A DNA stretch of 64,000 nt, from contig CP021229.1 of NCBI GenBank assembly GCA_003999685.1, positions 496,001 through 560,000 on the forward strand. Reading direction: 5' to 3'. Of this stretch, positions 1-12,417 are shown piece after piece (the first letter of the stretch is position 1; each line of letters begins with the position of its first letter). This stretch comes from Taiwanofungus camphoratus (taxonomy: Eukaryota > Basidiomycota > Agaricomycetes > Polyporales > Taiwanofungaceae). The notes beneath the pieces are model-generated. The model was not told where the DNA came from, ran no database searches, and saw only the letters and a list, made by a program, of their open reading frames with translations. Made by a program: the position numbers and the translations under genes.

Positions 1-446
1 TATTAGGTCATGTTTAGATCCGCCGCACGGTGGGACTGATATGGCGGTTATGTCGAGACATTCAACGACGCAAGCAAGAAAAATCCTGAATAATAAGATC
101 ATAGAAGATGTTGGGAGATAATGTTGTTATGCATTAATTACGGACTTGTTTGCGGGACAATGAAACTGGATTCCTGCAAGTTTCTGCTGTACCTGGGTAC
201 GGTTCGCCGACGAATTGCCAAGTCGCCTCATGAATCTGAGTCCCACACGTACGCGTCACTACTCACGTACATCAACTTGTGGGAGTCATTTCCTGGGGCA
301 TAAGGGCGTATTTTGGACAGTGCATCATCGACTTGCTAGTGCATGCTCCGAGTCAGTGTACTACAAGCTGGCGGGGGCTGTGATTTCCTCCACGTGACGC
401 GCCGCGTTGCAGATTGCAAGCAATTCTGAAGCATATGCTAAATCAA
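1..446. other. Unassigned stretch, no gene recognised
   Basis: Only two short overlapping ATG frames of 60 codons are open here (121-303 and 215-397, plus strand). Neither shows a recognisable motif, signal peptide or splice pattern. I see nothing I can assign. Confidence 0.5.
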
Positions 447-689
447 CTATGACAAGTGAGATCTGAGCGAGCTATTGTTACATCCTTTATAGCTAACGAG
501 TATGACATAGATACGGACAAGGATACTACCAATGAGCAAATGGTTGGCCGACAATAACCAGGTTATGTATGATATAGCGCGGACATTATCGCCAAATGGT
601 ATGCTCACAAGAGATACAGCCCCAAATACGAGCGTGTGAAACAAAACATATGGAAAAAATAACAATAAATAGTGAACGGCCATAATCAT
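447..689 (-). CDS. Possible exon of an unidentified membrane protein
   Basis: This 80-codon ATG-initiated frame is strongly hydrophobic. Two candidate membrane helices are visible: residues about 4-31 (rich in L, F, V) and about 38-65 (starting near AISYITWLLS). A short polar tail follows. I do not recognise a family. It could be one exon of a multi-helix protein, because many fungal membrane proteins are split by short introns, but I could not find convincing neighbouring exons on the same strand. It may equally be a chance AT-rich frame. Treat as low confidence. Confidence 0.25.
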   Translation of the reverse strand: MIMAVHYLLLFFPYVLFHTLVFGAVSLVSIPFGDNVRAISYITWLLSANHLLIGSILVRIYVILVSYKGCNNSSLRSHLS

Positions 690-777
690 TGCAACACTTG
701 GGGCGAAGCACCTTTGATGAGCTCCACGCCTTGATGCAGTAAAAGATAACTTACATGCCAGACCCAGAAAACGTGAC

Positions 778-1248
778 TCAGCTTGCAGTCCTTTGGAAAT
801 GTGTACAGTAGTTCCTTATGTGCCGGTCCAACAACCCAGGCCTTCCGATGTCCTTATGGCAATAAGGACACTGGACGCTTGCGCGCAAATGGACAGCCGC
901 GACATGCTTCCCGTAGCTCGCGTACGCCATCTCCTTCCTGCAGTTGCCGCCCCACCGGCAGGTGCCGCGATTCCGCTTGTTCCACGGATTCGCGGCGCTG
1001 CACAGGTGATAGTCCTTTAGGTGCCGCATGATGCCTGCAGCAGAGATATCGTCTAGCAGGATGTTGCAGTTATCCCAGAGACAAGGCACGCGGTGCGTTG
1101 TGTCTAGGATCCCTGGCGCCGACATCACAGCCTCTCCGGCTAGCGAAGAACTCGATGGGCCCGGGATTGCATACGTGTAGTATTCAGGAGACTGGCTCGG
1201 GACTGAATATCCCACTGAATAATTTATCGAATATTGTTGATAATCCAT
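778..1248 (-). CDS. Small Cys/His zinc-finger protein (paralogue 1)
   Basis: A 156-residue protein starting at the ATG at 1248; the frame is open a little further upstream but only from a GTG. The first 50 residues are rich in S, Y and P and look disordered. Three zinc-binding units follow: CLWDNC with HLKDYH, CRWGGNC with HVAAVH, and CPYC with a distal HIRNYC. This is C2H2/C2HC-like, and such small proteins are common and poorly characterised in mushrooms. A nucleic-acid or protein-binding role is inferred only from the fold. The gene at 3687-4361 has the same architecture, with matching LWD, SYGK and RHxxxxC blocks, so the two are paralogues on the same strand about 2.4 kb apart. No intron is needed. 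Confidence 0.6.
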   Translation of the reverse strand: MDYQQYSINYSVGYSVPSQSPEYYTYAIPGPSSSSLAGEAVMSAPGILDTTHRVPCLWDNCNILLDDISAAGIMRHLKDYHLCSAANPWNKRNRGTCRWGGNCRKEMAYASYGKHVAAVHLRASVQCPYCHKDIGRPGLLDRHIRNYCTHFQRTAS

Positions 1249-1275
1249 TATCTGCAACAAAATCAGATTAGACAC

Positions 1276-3686
1276 AGCTCTAGGTCAAGAGTATGATCGC
1301 CGACACATACAAGGTAGCCCGATTGCAACTGTGAGATATTAGGTTTCTAGCGGATATCTGTGTTGGATTCGTTGCACTTGCCGGGAGCATTTTGTCACAT
1401 TTATATGTGGCCCACCGCACAGGTTGGTACCGGAAAACGTGTGTACCATGAGCAGAAATGTGCGCACTCCTTCACCCGAACCGCCACGTCTGGATGCACG
1501 CAACCTGATGACGAGAGACTGTACCCCCCATGAGGCTCAGCGCGAAGGGAGAAGTCGATGTTAACTTGGAAGCTGCAGTGTCCGTCGCGCACCCAGTTGC
1601 CAGTTGCCACCACGTGGAAACCTCGTGGTACGGAGCCTAGGCCCACACTCCTTGCACCGCGCCTGGTGGGATTGCCTCAAGTTTTACAGAATCGAAAGAG
1701 ATACGTACTCGACGAGGGGTGAAAGTGAGTAGTACTAGAAGGTACAGCTCTGCTAGTACGTTGTCATCGGTCTCCAAGCGGAGGAGTATGAACAACTTCA
1801 AGTAAATGCGGACATCAAGCATCAACACCAACCAGTGCACGACCTGTTCCTTTGGCACGTTGTATCCTCACATGTTCGTCGTCATCCTCACTACTATAAT
1901 ATCTATAGTATATCCGGATTAGATGTTGAATGCGCTGCGGAAAACGCGGTAACCGCCTGCGGAACACGTACCTGTCGATTCCTAACAGACTAGGCAATCT
2001 AGCTTTACACTTTTCAAACGTTCCGCCCATCTGGTCTGTCTTCCTCGCTCCGCAGCATCAGCAACAGCGGAAAGCATTGCCCGTAGAGTCCAACGTGCTG
2101 GCCTTCAACGCGGCTTACTGTCGGTATTTTGACGCGCATGCCCTGCTCGAAGACGTACTGTAGCACCGCTCATAACAGCTCGCGGTGTTACCACCCCCAA
2201 TTTGAGGACTCTGATTATGAACCGAGGGACAATGTTAGCACATGACTTTGTGAGCTTTGAGAAGTTATTCCACGTCCTCAAGCTGTTGTAGCCAGTCACA
2301 GGTGCATTGGCGGTTTTGGACTTCGATAGGTTCTTTTTTTACTGGTCCTCACCTATCCAGAACTGACCTCAGATTTCCTCGACAGTTTACAGCTGCTTTA
2401 CAGCCGTATTCAATTGGATTTTATCCGTCGAGAGTGGTTCTCTACTCAGACGTAGCGGGTAGTATTCGGGTATGGCTTCATATCCACCTGCATCATACTT
2501 AGGTTTTCATTGATCCGTTGTAGAGGGGGTCAGTCATTTTGTCCGTCTCTCGATGCTTCACTGGGACTTTGCGTCAACTCAGCGGCTTTCGGACTAGCCG
2601 GCGGTCTGTGCATTCGATTGCAGTGACAGATGCCCTTCACGATTGCAACCGCGATCCTCACGCAATCGATCGATGCGATCGTTCAGTGGCGGAAGCCCCA
2701 CTGCGATTGGCCATGTATGTCAACCGGTTAGATCGCAGGCGATCGCGCCGATTTGGCTTGTTCAACTGAACTCCTTGGATCGGCTTACGAGTCCATTGGA
2801 GAGCAGGCTATCCTGGTCAGGTGTACCATAGCACACCTCTCATGGTTACAGTGACTGAATTCCCGGTGTCATTAACGATGCACGCGGAGATTCTTTAACT
2901 TTGGATGAAGTCTGATGCACTCTATGGTACATGGTACACTTCTCTTCTATCGCTTGCGCTTCTCAATTTATGATTACCATATGGCATCTCGCCTTCCAAT
3001 TTGACCTATCGTTCCTATTGGGTGACCTAAGAGAATTTTCGATGCCGTCACCATGCAAGAAGCGTGGGCCATCCTCGAAGTATTGACGCAGTACGTCTGG
3101 CACGAATACTTTGAGGCTCAAAAGCACAGTGACTTACTGAATATCACTTGTGCCCACCGGTAGGCTTGAATTTGCAGTGATAGGAATATGCGCTGAAGGC
3201 CTTGCGTGATGCCTCACTGCACATTCAGATCATGCCGCAGGGAAATATTAGTAAACACCCTTTCAAAGTCATCCAGAAAGGCTGACTGCAGCACAGGAAA
3301 TTGCCACAAGCGAGAACACCTGCCATGGAAGGCATGTCGGTCCCGCTCTGAACACGAAGAAGGAAGGACTGGCATTCATAGGCAAGCGTGGTAAGTAACG
3401 ACAAGTGTTAATTAGTACTGACTATCAGCTGGCGAAAACGAGAGACAAAGGATGAAATGAACGTGGGGGATTGCGAGAAATAGTCCTGCACCCAACGGTA
3501 TGATGCCTGCCTAGATGTACAGCAAGTATCCAAGCGAAGTCGAGAGACACAGGCTACTTGCTAGATGAACAACGGTGCTAGATGTTCCAGTCCACAGCCA
3601 AGAGCGAGCATACCACGTGCTTTCTGACGACATGTATAGCCCCAGGCCCAGCCGCCGAACCACCGAAACTAACTCCCCCAACTACC
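1276..3686. other. 2.4 kb between zinc-finger paralogues, no gene assigned
   Basis: Several minus-strand frames of 60-80 codons lie in a row between 1401 and 2300 and could be remains of one spliced or decayed gene. They show no motif I recognise and I cannot join them with credible splice sites. The part from 2300 to 3686 shows nothing assignable. CpG content looks normal, unlike the repeat block further on. Confidence 0.4.
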
Positions 3687-4361
3687 TCAGTGGCCATTGC
3701 TATTGTACGGGCATCCCGTCTTGAGGTGCCGTGCTAACGTATCAAGTCGCGCGAATTTCTTCTTGCACAGGACGCAGCGACGCAGCACTCTCGCGGCGAT
3801 ACGCTTGCCGTAGCTTCCGCACATCATCTCGCAGCCGCATGCATTACTTCCTTCGTGCCATACGCACATTCCCCGTCTCTTGGCATCCCACCCATGCGCA
3901 TCGCAGTGATACTCTCGAATTTGTCTCTGGACGCCGCCAGGGGTCTGGTCGTCCAGCCAGATACCGCAGGAACCACTGTCCCAGAGGCAGGGGATGCGGT
4001 TGTGGCGATAGTGAGGGGCCGCATGCGCTGTGACGCGATGCGCTGGATGTCGCATAGAGTCGGAAGTAGGAACATGCGAAAACGCAGAGAAAAGGAGGTT
4101 GGACGTGGATGCCTGTTTGTGAGCGGGAGCGGGATCCCTCAGAAAGGCGGCGCCGTAGAAAGAGTGCGGATCGCAGGCTGGATTAGCGCCAGGAGTATGA
4201 CGGGATGCGTTGGAATTTGGGTTCGCGGCAGGACGAAGGGGGTCATGACGAATGAATTGTGTCAAAGGCGGGATCCCATTACCACGGACTGAAGGCGGAG
4301 GCGCTTTGGCATGCGGGGGCAAAGGATCAAAAGCGGTAAGTCTGAGAGCAGCATCAGCCAT
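3687..4361 (-). CDS. Cys/His zinc-finger protein (paralogue 2)
   Basis: A 224-residue protein from the ATG at 4361; two codons upstream the frame begins with a GTG, which I rejected as start. Residues 1-115 are rich in P, A and H and probably disordered. The C-terminal 110 residues align by eye with the paralogue at 778-1248: CLWDSGSC with an REYH motif, then CVWHEGSNACGC with SYGKRIAARV, then CVLC with a distal HLKTGC. In the second unit the paralogue has KHVAAVH where this protein has KRIAARV, so both zinc-binding histidines are lost there, though extra cysteines (ACGCEMMC) may compensate. Function is unknown; zinc binding is inferred. Confidence 0.55.
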   Translation of the reverse strand: MADAALRLTAFDPLPPHAKAPPPSVRGNGIPPLTQFIRHDPLRPAANPNSNASRHTPGANPACDPHSFYGAAFLRDPAPAHKQASTSNLLFSAFSHVPTSDSMRHPAHRVTAHAAPHYRHNRIPCLWDSGSCGIWLDDQTPGGVQRQIREYHCDAHGWDAKRRGMCVWHEGSNACGCEMMCGSYGKRIAARVLRRCVLCKKKFARLDTLARHLKTGCPYNSNGH

Positions 4362-6896
4362 AGACACTAATGATATCTTTAAACATGTTGTTCACCGCGA
4401 GTGGCCATGACTCCCTGCAGAAAACGCGAGCAGGGCCGCAGATGAACCGTTTGTAGGGGGGCGGACAATCTCTGTCTCGTCAGAGGTTTGAAGACGGGAA
4501 TCACAAGTACAATGTACAGTTCTGAAGGCTCCGCGTGAGATACTCGTCCGGAAAATGGACACGGACATGGAGTGACATGCCGTTTTTTTGTACCAGAGAC
4601 CAAATCGCGAGTTCGTGAGTCGTCATTGAAGTAGCCCATCACAGACGCCATGTTGATCTTGAGCTTGATAGCCTGCGCGCCTGGGACTGTTACGCTAAAG
4701 ACAGTCTGCGTTGATTATCCTGCTTTTAAGCCCTCAATGTGGCCACTGAAATTTCAATTGAATCCATGAGGCATTCAAGTTGTTCTCGGGAAACAATATC
4801 GGGACTTCTGTGGTTCGCGAAAGACTCCATCGTCTTCTTCTGATGGACAGCGGTACGAGCTGGGAAAGACTACTGCGGGTGCCTGCATAACAGGAGCAGC
4901 TGATTAGGAGGGAGTGAAGAATCTTGAGTCTTGACTTGCGATGGTGTGCTGCATGCCAAAGCCGTACATCGGCAAGCCAGGTTCGAGCCTAGGAAGGGGG
5001 TCCGATGCCCTTACTAAATTTCCTGGTGACAGACGTTTAGAATGGAGCTTCCCCCATCAACTGTGTCCGAGACCTCGGCATTTCGGGGTTTACGGTCGGA
5101 CGTCTACGACTTCAAGTCTGCGGAAAGCATCCATTTAGTTCGTGGTATGAGCTGTTTGCTTGCACATTCTACATTGTTACCTGGGTTTTAGTTCTGCAAC
5201 ATCCACTGAAACACGGATACAATCCTTGGATTATATCTTTTATTTATATATTATCCTCATCGCTTGACTTCGCATTCGTCACTGCAAGCTATTGATATCT
5301 TATTCCTTATTGAGCTGCATTTATGTTGTTGCCATTATGATGAACCCAACAGTCCGGGAATTAAACTCTATCTGTAGCGGAGAAGTATGGCACTTCTGTG
5401 ATGATCTCTTCAACCATTCCACCCGAAGTAGTTCGAGAACTCCTCAATGAGATAGCCTAATCTATAGATGCTATACGCCGTCAACGTTCAAGCTTGCACA
5501 CTAATCAGAACAATTCGCTGCAGGACCCTTAAGGGTGTCGCACAATTGTTATCCGGAGATAGTGGTCCGGTCCTCAAGCCCTTGATTGACCCTTCGAAGT
5601 GGCCTAACCTATCATTTCGGCGCCCAAGTCATTCGCTTAGCATAGTTGCGAAACCGCACTCGACGTGTCATGGCTACAGCAGCTTGAGAACATACTCCAG
5701 TTAATTCTATAATTTGTCGCCTACTAGCATAAAATGACATCTCCTTTTGTGACACCTGGGGAGTGTCAGGACCGGTGTTTGCTCCGTTCGATTAATCTTT
5801 CAGGTATCATCAACACGCTTGCATATCATGTGCGCCCCAAATTGCCTTCTTTTCTGGAATCGCCCTTGTTCCTCCGTGTCCTGGTGTATCGAATTTTGCT
5901 GGGAAGCAGGTTAGGGAGACCGACATGTACAGGATGTCATTGCGCAATCTCGTGAATGAATCTCGGGACAACCATGATGTGAACTGTAGACCTTCATCCC
6001 GAAACAAGGAAATTTAGCGGAGTAAAATTTACCATATAATGGGATACCGATAAGCAAGAACATGCGGCGACAGCCACTCTGCGACCTTGCCTCTGACAGT
6101 ATTCGGATCATGACACCCAAACGAGTACCGTGGTCGTCACCGGTCGGAGGAACGCAGCCTCTAAGACACTATTTGTATATCGGACCTTCCGAGGGGTCTA
6201 TCCTATGGCTGTGAGAGCTGGCGACCGGATCAGTCCTCACATATGGCACATCACTGGGCCACGTAAGCCCAAATAACCTAATAACGCACCTTAGAAGGGG
6301 CTGGAAGGTCTGATGAGAGATGGGCTTGATAAGGTGTAAGCTGCATTCGTTGTCGTTGTCGGTACGACGGCGCTTTTAGCCAAGGGGGTGTGAGAAGATC
6401 GGGGACGCCGACCCATTCAGAACGATGCATGAGTACTGTCACTGAATCTTCTCAATGGAGGTCCGTCGAATAGAACGACTCCTCATTTCTGGCTGAAGGG
6501 CGTGCAGATCGTGGATGCTCCTGGCTCGTCGTTCAATCGACGTCGACCTTCACGCCTTCATCAGGCCGTTGGACTTTCCTGGCTGGTTATATCTTGAGGT
6601 ACAATACGTGCCGCGCTCGCTGTCGTCGCACCATTACCTTCCGGCGGTCACTTCCTTACTTACGCGTCGTTCGGCACGTCCTGAAAAGGAGTCGGATGCT
6701 TGTCACATCTCCTGAAGCGATCCGCAATGTTTCTATCCCAGAGGTAGGTGTATTGCAAGTGCCATGCCGTGCAGTTGGCCAATACATTGCAGTCGGTGGC
6801 GGACATACCCCTACCTACCGTACGCTTGCACCTCATCCTTGCACGAAATATAGGAAATCGAGCTCGGAAAGTGGATCGCAGGCAAACGACAGACGT
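4362..6896. other. 2.5 kb without a recognised gene
   Basis: The longest ATG frame is 90 codons (4379-4651, minus) just upstream of the zinc-finger gene; it has no motif I recognise and may be chance or part of the upstream region. Stretches around 5220-5340 are AT-rich. Nothing else can be assigned. Confidence 0.4.
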
Positions 6897-7409
6897 TTAA
6901 GAGGTACCGATGGAGCTAAAAAAACGATGAGCGATCCCCACATCTTCCACGCGTCCGATGATTCTCATTGAGACCTCCTTTTCCCAGTCGTCTATGGGCC
7001 TGCGCCTTCGAGGTAAAAGAGAACGTTCATACAAACAATCACCGGCCAGATCCATCGGATTACGTACCAACAAGTCTCCATAGCGCAAACTAGGCGGTAG
7101 AAAATGAACGATAAGATCAGCGGTCATGTTCATATGATGCTCCGGAAAGGCGGCCAGTAGAAACAGCCAATCTATGTCCAGCGGAATCAGAGTACGGCTT
7201 TTGGATGAGGAGTAATCCTCGTGAGGAATTCCGAGTCCAAAAGAATGGTTGGAGTTGGAGGCCACAGCAAGTGACAGTGCATTAGAGATCAAAAAGTACG
7301 CGGGCCAGCAATTACTGGGGACTTCACTGAGAGTTCTAACGATCCCACCATGGATGAACCCAGCCCCAGTCCTCCATCGACACTTCCATGACTCCAGTGC
7401 ACCACACAA
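6897..7409 (-). CDS. Unidentified open frame, possible gene fragment
   Basis: A 170-codon frame is open on the minus strand, but its first codon is TTG, so it would have to be an internal or terminal exon, or a fragment. The middle part (residues about 75-130) has a coding-like mixture of hydrophobic and polar residues, including the strings PLDIDWLFLLAAFPEHHMNM and HFLPPSLRYGDLL. I do not recognise a family and can offer no function. It is the longest open frame in the first 9 kb that is not a zinc-finger gene, hence its listing. It could be a decayed gene. Confidence 0.25.
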   Translation of the reverse strand: MCGALESWKCRWRTGAGFIHGGIVRTLSEVPSNCWPAYFLISNALSLAVASNSNHSFGLGIPHEDYSSSKSRTLIPLDIDWLFLLAAFPEHHMNMTADLIVHFLPPSLRYGDLLVRNPMDLAGDCLYERSLLPRRRRPIDDWEKEVSMRIIGRVEDVGIAHRFFSSIGTS

Positions 7410-9960
7410 TTTTCAATCCGAAGAAACGACCAGAGCCGTCGAGGGATCGCGAAACAGTGGAAATTCTTATCATCTAATCTAGATTCCCAGCAAGAAAATT
7501 CAAAGAACAGATCTGTATCATGATGATTTGCGTACAGGATCTGCCTCCGAGTCCGAGCTCAGTCGCGGCCCTGTGGCGAGGTCTGCGGAGTTGGTGCAGC
7601 CGCGGCCCTTCGCGGCACCGTGCCATTGGTACCGCAGCTTACAAGTAGTCGTCGACTTTGACATTGATTTTTCACAAAACTGTCTCGCCTCATATCAACC
7701 ATGGGTCTTAGGTTACCTCGCAATAATCTGCCGTTTATACCCTCATCAAATCATCCACCGCAGCGGCAGGTCGAACCAAGTTGTATGATATAGGTCGCCT
7801 ATTCGGATATCCCAGAGTGAGTTGCCGTTTCAGCCCTCAGGGACCAGTACACCAGAGACGACTCGCCTACCTGCCTCGCTCAGGTTATGAGGAGATATGT
7901 GATATGCTTCATGGTCTATCCGATATTTCGGCGGACAGCCCACGATTCTCCTTTTCGAAGTTGATACAGCAGGACAGTTCTGTCAAACTGTCCTTGTTAC
8001 CAGCGAATGTGATCACTTCAAACGCGACTTAAACGTCGTCGTCGCGGGATAGTCTCATCAACCATTTGACTGCTAAGTATGATTTTTTCTTCAGAGATGA
8101 CAAGTCAATTTCCAGTTCTCTGACATTTTTGTTGAATGCCAGTGCTGAGATCCGGATCTATCAACTTAAGATCCAGGTCACGCTGGATTCGCTCGTGGAT
8201 GTTTGGATTATAAGCCGCAATGTCAGAGCCACGCTGGTGACCACAGCATGGCCAATTTACCAACAAGAGCCCGTTGTACATGCTTAAAGCGCAACAATCG
8301 CTCAGAGTCGCCTACTCTGATCATAGATCCCTTGTCAGTTGTTTTCAGAAGGTTGGCTCAGACGGGAAGCATTGCGTCGCCGAACAGGGGAATTGTTGGA
8401 TACTTGAATGGCCGACTATGGACAAGAGCATCGATTTATAGACGTGATATCTATAACAGCTGGATGAGCCGAGTCAGGCAATATGGCTAGGTGATGCGAC
8501 TACGCAAGGACAGGTGGCAATCTCGTCAAGGGATATCTGGCTTATAAGAGCGGTACGTCGATCTAGTCACATCGCTTCGACCGCCTCAAAGCCGAGATCG
8601 AGGTGCGGGTTCCCAGTCGATCGTGCGCTCGGCACAGTCTGAGAAGACTCCAAACGATTGCAGTCAACGAATCATGAATCTTGAGCATTGGAGCCAAGAT
8701 GTGCGTCTACATCTTCATGTATACAGTATGAGTCGAGTAAGGATTTGTGTTGTAGGACATCTAGATTGTGTAACATCTTACTGGACAATGGTAATGAAGG
8801 TGAGCTGATCGCATAGACCTTGCAACAGCAACACGAGCTGTGTGCGAACTCGTTCAACAGTCCCAGCCTCCGCCTCTACCGGACGTTATCGCAACTATAT
8901 GCGCCAACAAAGCAATGATACGGGAGGGACAACAGTACACTCACAGGATAGAAAGACATATTTTGTTTGCTTTACATGTTGTCTCGTACAGATCCTATCA
9001 CGGCCACAGGTGCTTGTTCATTCGATGACCGACGAAGTGTAAGTATATGGTCGATTGAGAGGTGTAGCGCTTACAGATGCGTTCAGATTTTGTTTCCAGC
9101 GGAGCGCAATGTTACTGCATCAGCTTTCATGAGATAACAGGAGGTTGGGACGGCAATCGCTGAAGAGCCGACAGGGGTTGTCCCTCTACAAGGAGAGTTT
9201 GCGACTCGGACTGTTTCATGAGCGCCATTAATGAATACTCATCGAAATCCAAGGCCGGTCATCAAAAGTGTATATTTGTCAACGTCGGATCTCGAGCTCA
9301 AATTCGCATAATTTGATCTGATCTGATTTGCTTTGTGGAAGGTCCTTGAACAAGGTTGATAGTCACCATACTGGCGTCTGTGGAGAAAAGACCCCATCAA
9401 TTACCACACTCTGTGAAATCATGTGTCACAGGACCTTCTGCAAAGGGATCGATGATGCCAAACGAGATGACACAGTCGTGGTAGCTTGACTATCGAACGC
9501 GCAGGCTACACCAGCCACTACCTGGGAATTGCAGAGCTATCCTGGTCGCGTCCTAGGAGGATCAGTTCTACGCCGGGTCCTGCAGACCACAGGTGTTGCT
9601 GACAGTCACCGCTCAGTGCCGTACAAGCGCAAATAATGGTTATGGCCCAACCCATGACGTTCGAGCTATCCGTTTGAGCTGCAAATCTGCCCACGGTGAC
9701 TTCCACACGTGACAAGTATCATATGTTTACGAAAGATGAACGTCTCGTCAGGCGTCTTATCATCTGTAATGTGGATGAGCGTTCTCTCCTGTATCTGCCC
9801 ATCACTTGTTGGTGATCTTGGCCAATGGTAGTCTTCCTCACCAGTGGTGGCAACCATAAGATGCTCATATTGCTTTGGAGTAACTCAATCTCCACAACTA
9901 AGCAGCATCCCTTCAAAAACTCATTTCATTCTCGTCAGAAATTTCTCCTAGCTGAGTCTC
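7410..9960. other. 2.5 kb without a recognised gene
   Basis: Short frames of 60-95 codons occur on both strands, none with an identifiable motif. Base composition and CpG frequency look like those of the neighbouring genic DNA. The right limit is set where CpG becomes rare, near 9950. Confidence 0.4.
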
Positions 9961-10774
9961 TTTGGAGCATGCAACTCTGACCCAATTGCCTCCCATTTTA
10001 TTTATGCTCTTGAGGTATCCAGGAGCTCATAATCGACCAAACACGTTGTTCTTCAAGCTTATGTTTCATAATGGACCATCCATTACCATTCCCTCTCATG
10101 AGTGGTATAGGGATGCCCCATTACAATTGGAATTAGTGGAGCAATCACCAGAACCTGTAGCTTGGTCCACAAATTCTCATTTTCTGTTTGCTTTTGATTA
10201 TAATAAATGGTCATACATTCACTCCTTTGTCATTGTATTCTCAAATTTTATCTCATGTCAACCTTTCCCCCACATTCATGTTGTTTTAGGGTGAGGGTGG
10301 TGGTCATGACTGAGGTTTATGAGCTAACAGTATGTTAACTGCTATGCAAAATCCTCATGTATACTAGGTAAATGATCAAAAAAGACCAATACCAAAGACT
10401 ACTGTACATTCTGTTGCATTGGAAGGATCAACATGATGCACCAGTTACATATTATGAATGTGACAACTGAGGGAGTTTGAAACAAGGTGAATCACAGTGG
10501 GTAGTCCACCATAGACACAATGAAAGCTGTGACAATAGAATGCAATAACTTGACACTCTGCCCATTTGAAGGTATTCTGATATTCATGTCATACCCTTCA
10601 AAATTCATGGCTGAACCCCCTGGCCAATGTCACAGGGCTGCAGCCCATTGCATAACAGGCTTGTATCTCTCCTCCCAGTTTATAGAACCAAGACAATTCA
10701 TGTCAAATGTAACATTTTATCATGGCCTGATCATCTGTTGTTTGCTCCATATGGCCTTCAACTCTCACTACTGT
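9961..10774. repeat. CpG-depleted relic, left part
   Basis: From about 9960 the dinucleotide CG almost disappears (two seen before 10775) and TG/CA become frequent, as expected of an old methylated repeat. A 110-codon frame at 9962-10294 (plus, from a non-ATG codon) has no family I recognise. The LTR copy starting at 10775 interrupts this tract, and similar CpG-poor DNA resumes after 20285. I therefore read 9961-10774 and 20286-22790 as two halves of one older element or repeat block of unknown type. Confidence 0.45.
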
Positions 10775-12417
10775 TGATATGACCTAGGTAACCTTGGTAC
10801 CTAGAGAGTGCTTTGAAATGGCTGATCAGTGAGTGGGATGTGGTGAATAGCTGCAGGAGAAGGGAGCACTGCCTGTGTGATATCAAGTAGCCTGTATATC
10901 TTGTTTTTGTTATGTGAGGCAGTAAGGGGTCAAGGGTCTTGCACTTCAGAAACTTACTCCTGCATGCTGAGGGTCCCTGAGAGGTATAAAGTCCTTCAAA
11001 GACCTATGAAGTCTTGCGAAGTGGTCTGAAGTGCTTTGAAGTGCTGCGAGGTAGGGCAAAGTCTGTAAAAGGATTCAGAAAGGAAGCATAGGGATGAGAT
11101 AGAAGGTGAGAAATAATGCATAAGGAAGTGAGGTGGAGTGCAAAGGGTAATGAAATGAATGGATGGACTTCCTAAAACCTTACAAGCTGGCTGAAGTCAA
11201 CTAAACTGTGAAGGACTTCAGATGATCATAGAAGGGGATAGGAGAAATAGGAACATGATAGAGAGTATGTAGAAGGGCTGGAAGGTGATATAAGTATGTA
11301 GAAGGGCTGGACGGTGATATAGAGATGTATAGGCTGTCATAGAAGACTATGAAGTTACAAGGGATGATGATGGAGTTGCTAAATGTAGTACGTGTTTTGA
11401 AGGATTCAGAAGTGTAGCAGATAGATAGAAATGGGATCAGAGATTGTAGGGCAAGAAATAGGACATAGGAGAACATAGTTTTAATGCAACATGAGCCTTT
11501 GGGGTATAACTAAGGCAGAGGCACACCAGATAGGGGGTCTGAATAAATATGCATAGTGTATGAAGTCATGGTGACTTCATAGGGTGCAGGACATGGTTTG
11601 AAGGCATAGGGATAGACGTAGAATTTATTGCAAGCGTAGTTGTAGTTGTCTGAGCTAAGACAGAATATAAATGAGGGACTTAGAGGCTTAAAAGAATTCT
11701 AAAGCTTCTATTCTCAATGCGCTATGAGATCATAGCTGTAGAGGGGCTCATATTCTCAAATAAGGGATTAGTGTATACCAAGGGGTCTCTATCATACATA
11801 GTAGAATACATCTGGCTAAATAGGAGAAGGTGAGATAAAATATCTTACATGAAGTGGTCTCTACAAGTCCGAAATGTGTACTAAATGCATATGGACTCCA
11901 AAGTGACCATGAGGGAAATAGAAACTGATTAGGTACTGAAACAGGGGAACTACATATGGCAGAAATGTTTTCAAGATCAAACATGAGGGCAGAATGATTA
12001 TCAGAGAGCAAACATGTGCAGTGATCAGCTATCAGGGTGTGCTAAGGATGTACAAAGTTTCTACCAGTGAGACTTGTCCAAATCAAGATAGAAGGTGTCC
12101 TAAATGGGTAGGGGATCATATAGGCGCATCATAGAAGGACCATATGGCATAGGATCGAGACCCAGGGTGTGTGTAAGGCTTTCTAAGTACAGACTTCAGA
12201 ACTTCAGACCATTTCAGAAACTATCAGAGATGCCCACAGCCACAAGAGATTGGAGAGACTTGGCTAAGCTTTTCTAGCTAGGCCTGGGATGGATGATATA
12301 GGAGATGAGACCTGGACCCAATAGGACAATATAGGAGGGCTGACAATGTCTGATAGTGGATTTAGTAGAGGTTAGGGACTTCATAGCTAGTGTTAGAAGC
12401 TTTGTAGTACTTTGCGT
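10775..12417 (-). repeat. Old LTR copy F, 5' part of the TG..CA sequence, split by a later insertion
   Basis: Starts TGATATGACCTAGG, matching the start TGATACGACCTAGG of the intact LTRs further right, and follows them for about 1.6 kb with many C-to-T and G-to-A differences. It stops at the GCGT at 12414-12417, where a reverse-oriented element begins. The missing 3' part resumes at 20107 after GCAT, giving a 4-bp duplication with one transition. It carries a 29-bp tandem duplication at 11265-11322 not seen in the younger copies. Orientation is given as minus because in the complete Gypsy copy gag-pol is on the minus strand when the LTR reads TGATACG on the plus strand. Confidence 0.75.
11265..11322. 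repeat. 29-bp tandem duplication inside LTR copy F
   Basis: Two head-to-tail copies, each starting GTATGTAGAAGGGCTGGA, at 11265-11293 and 11294-11322. They differ by two bases. The younger LTR copies lack the duplication, so it arose in this copy or its subfamily. Confidence 0.8.
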
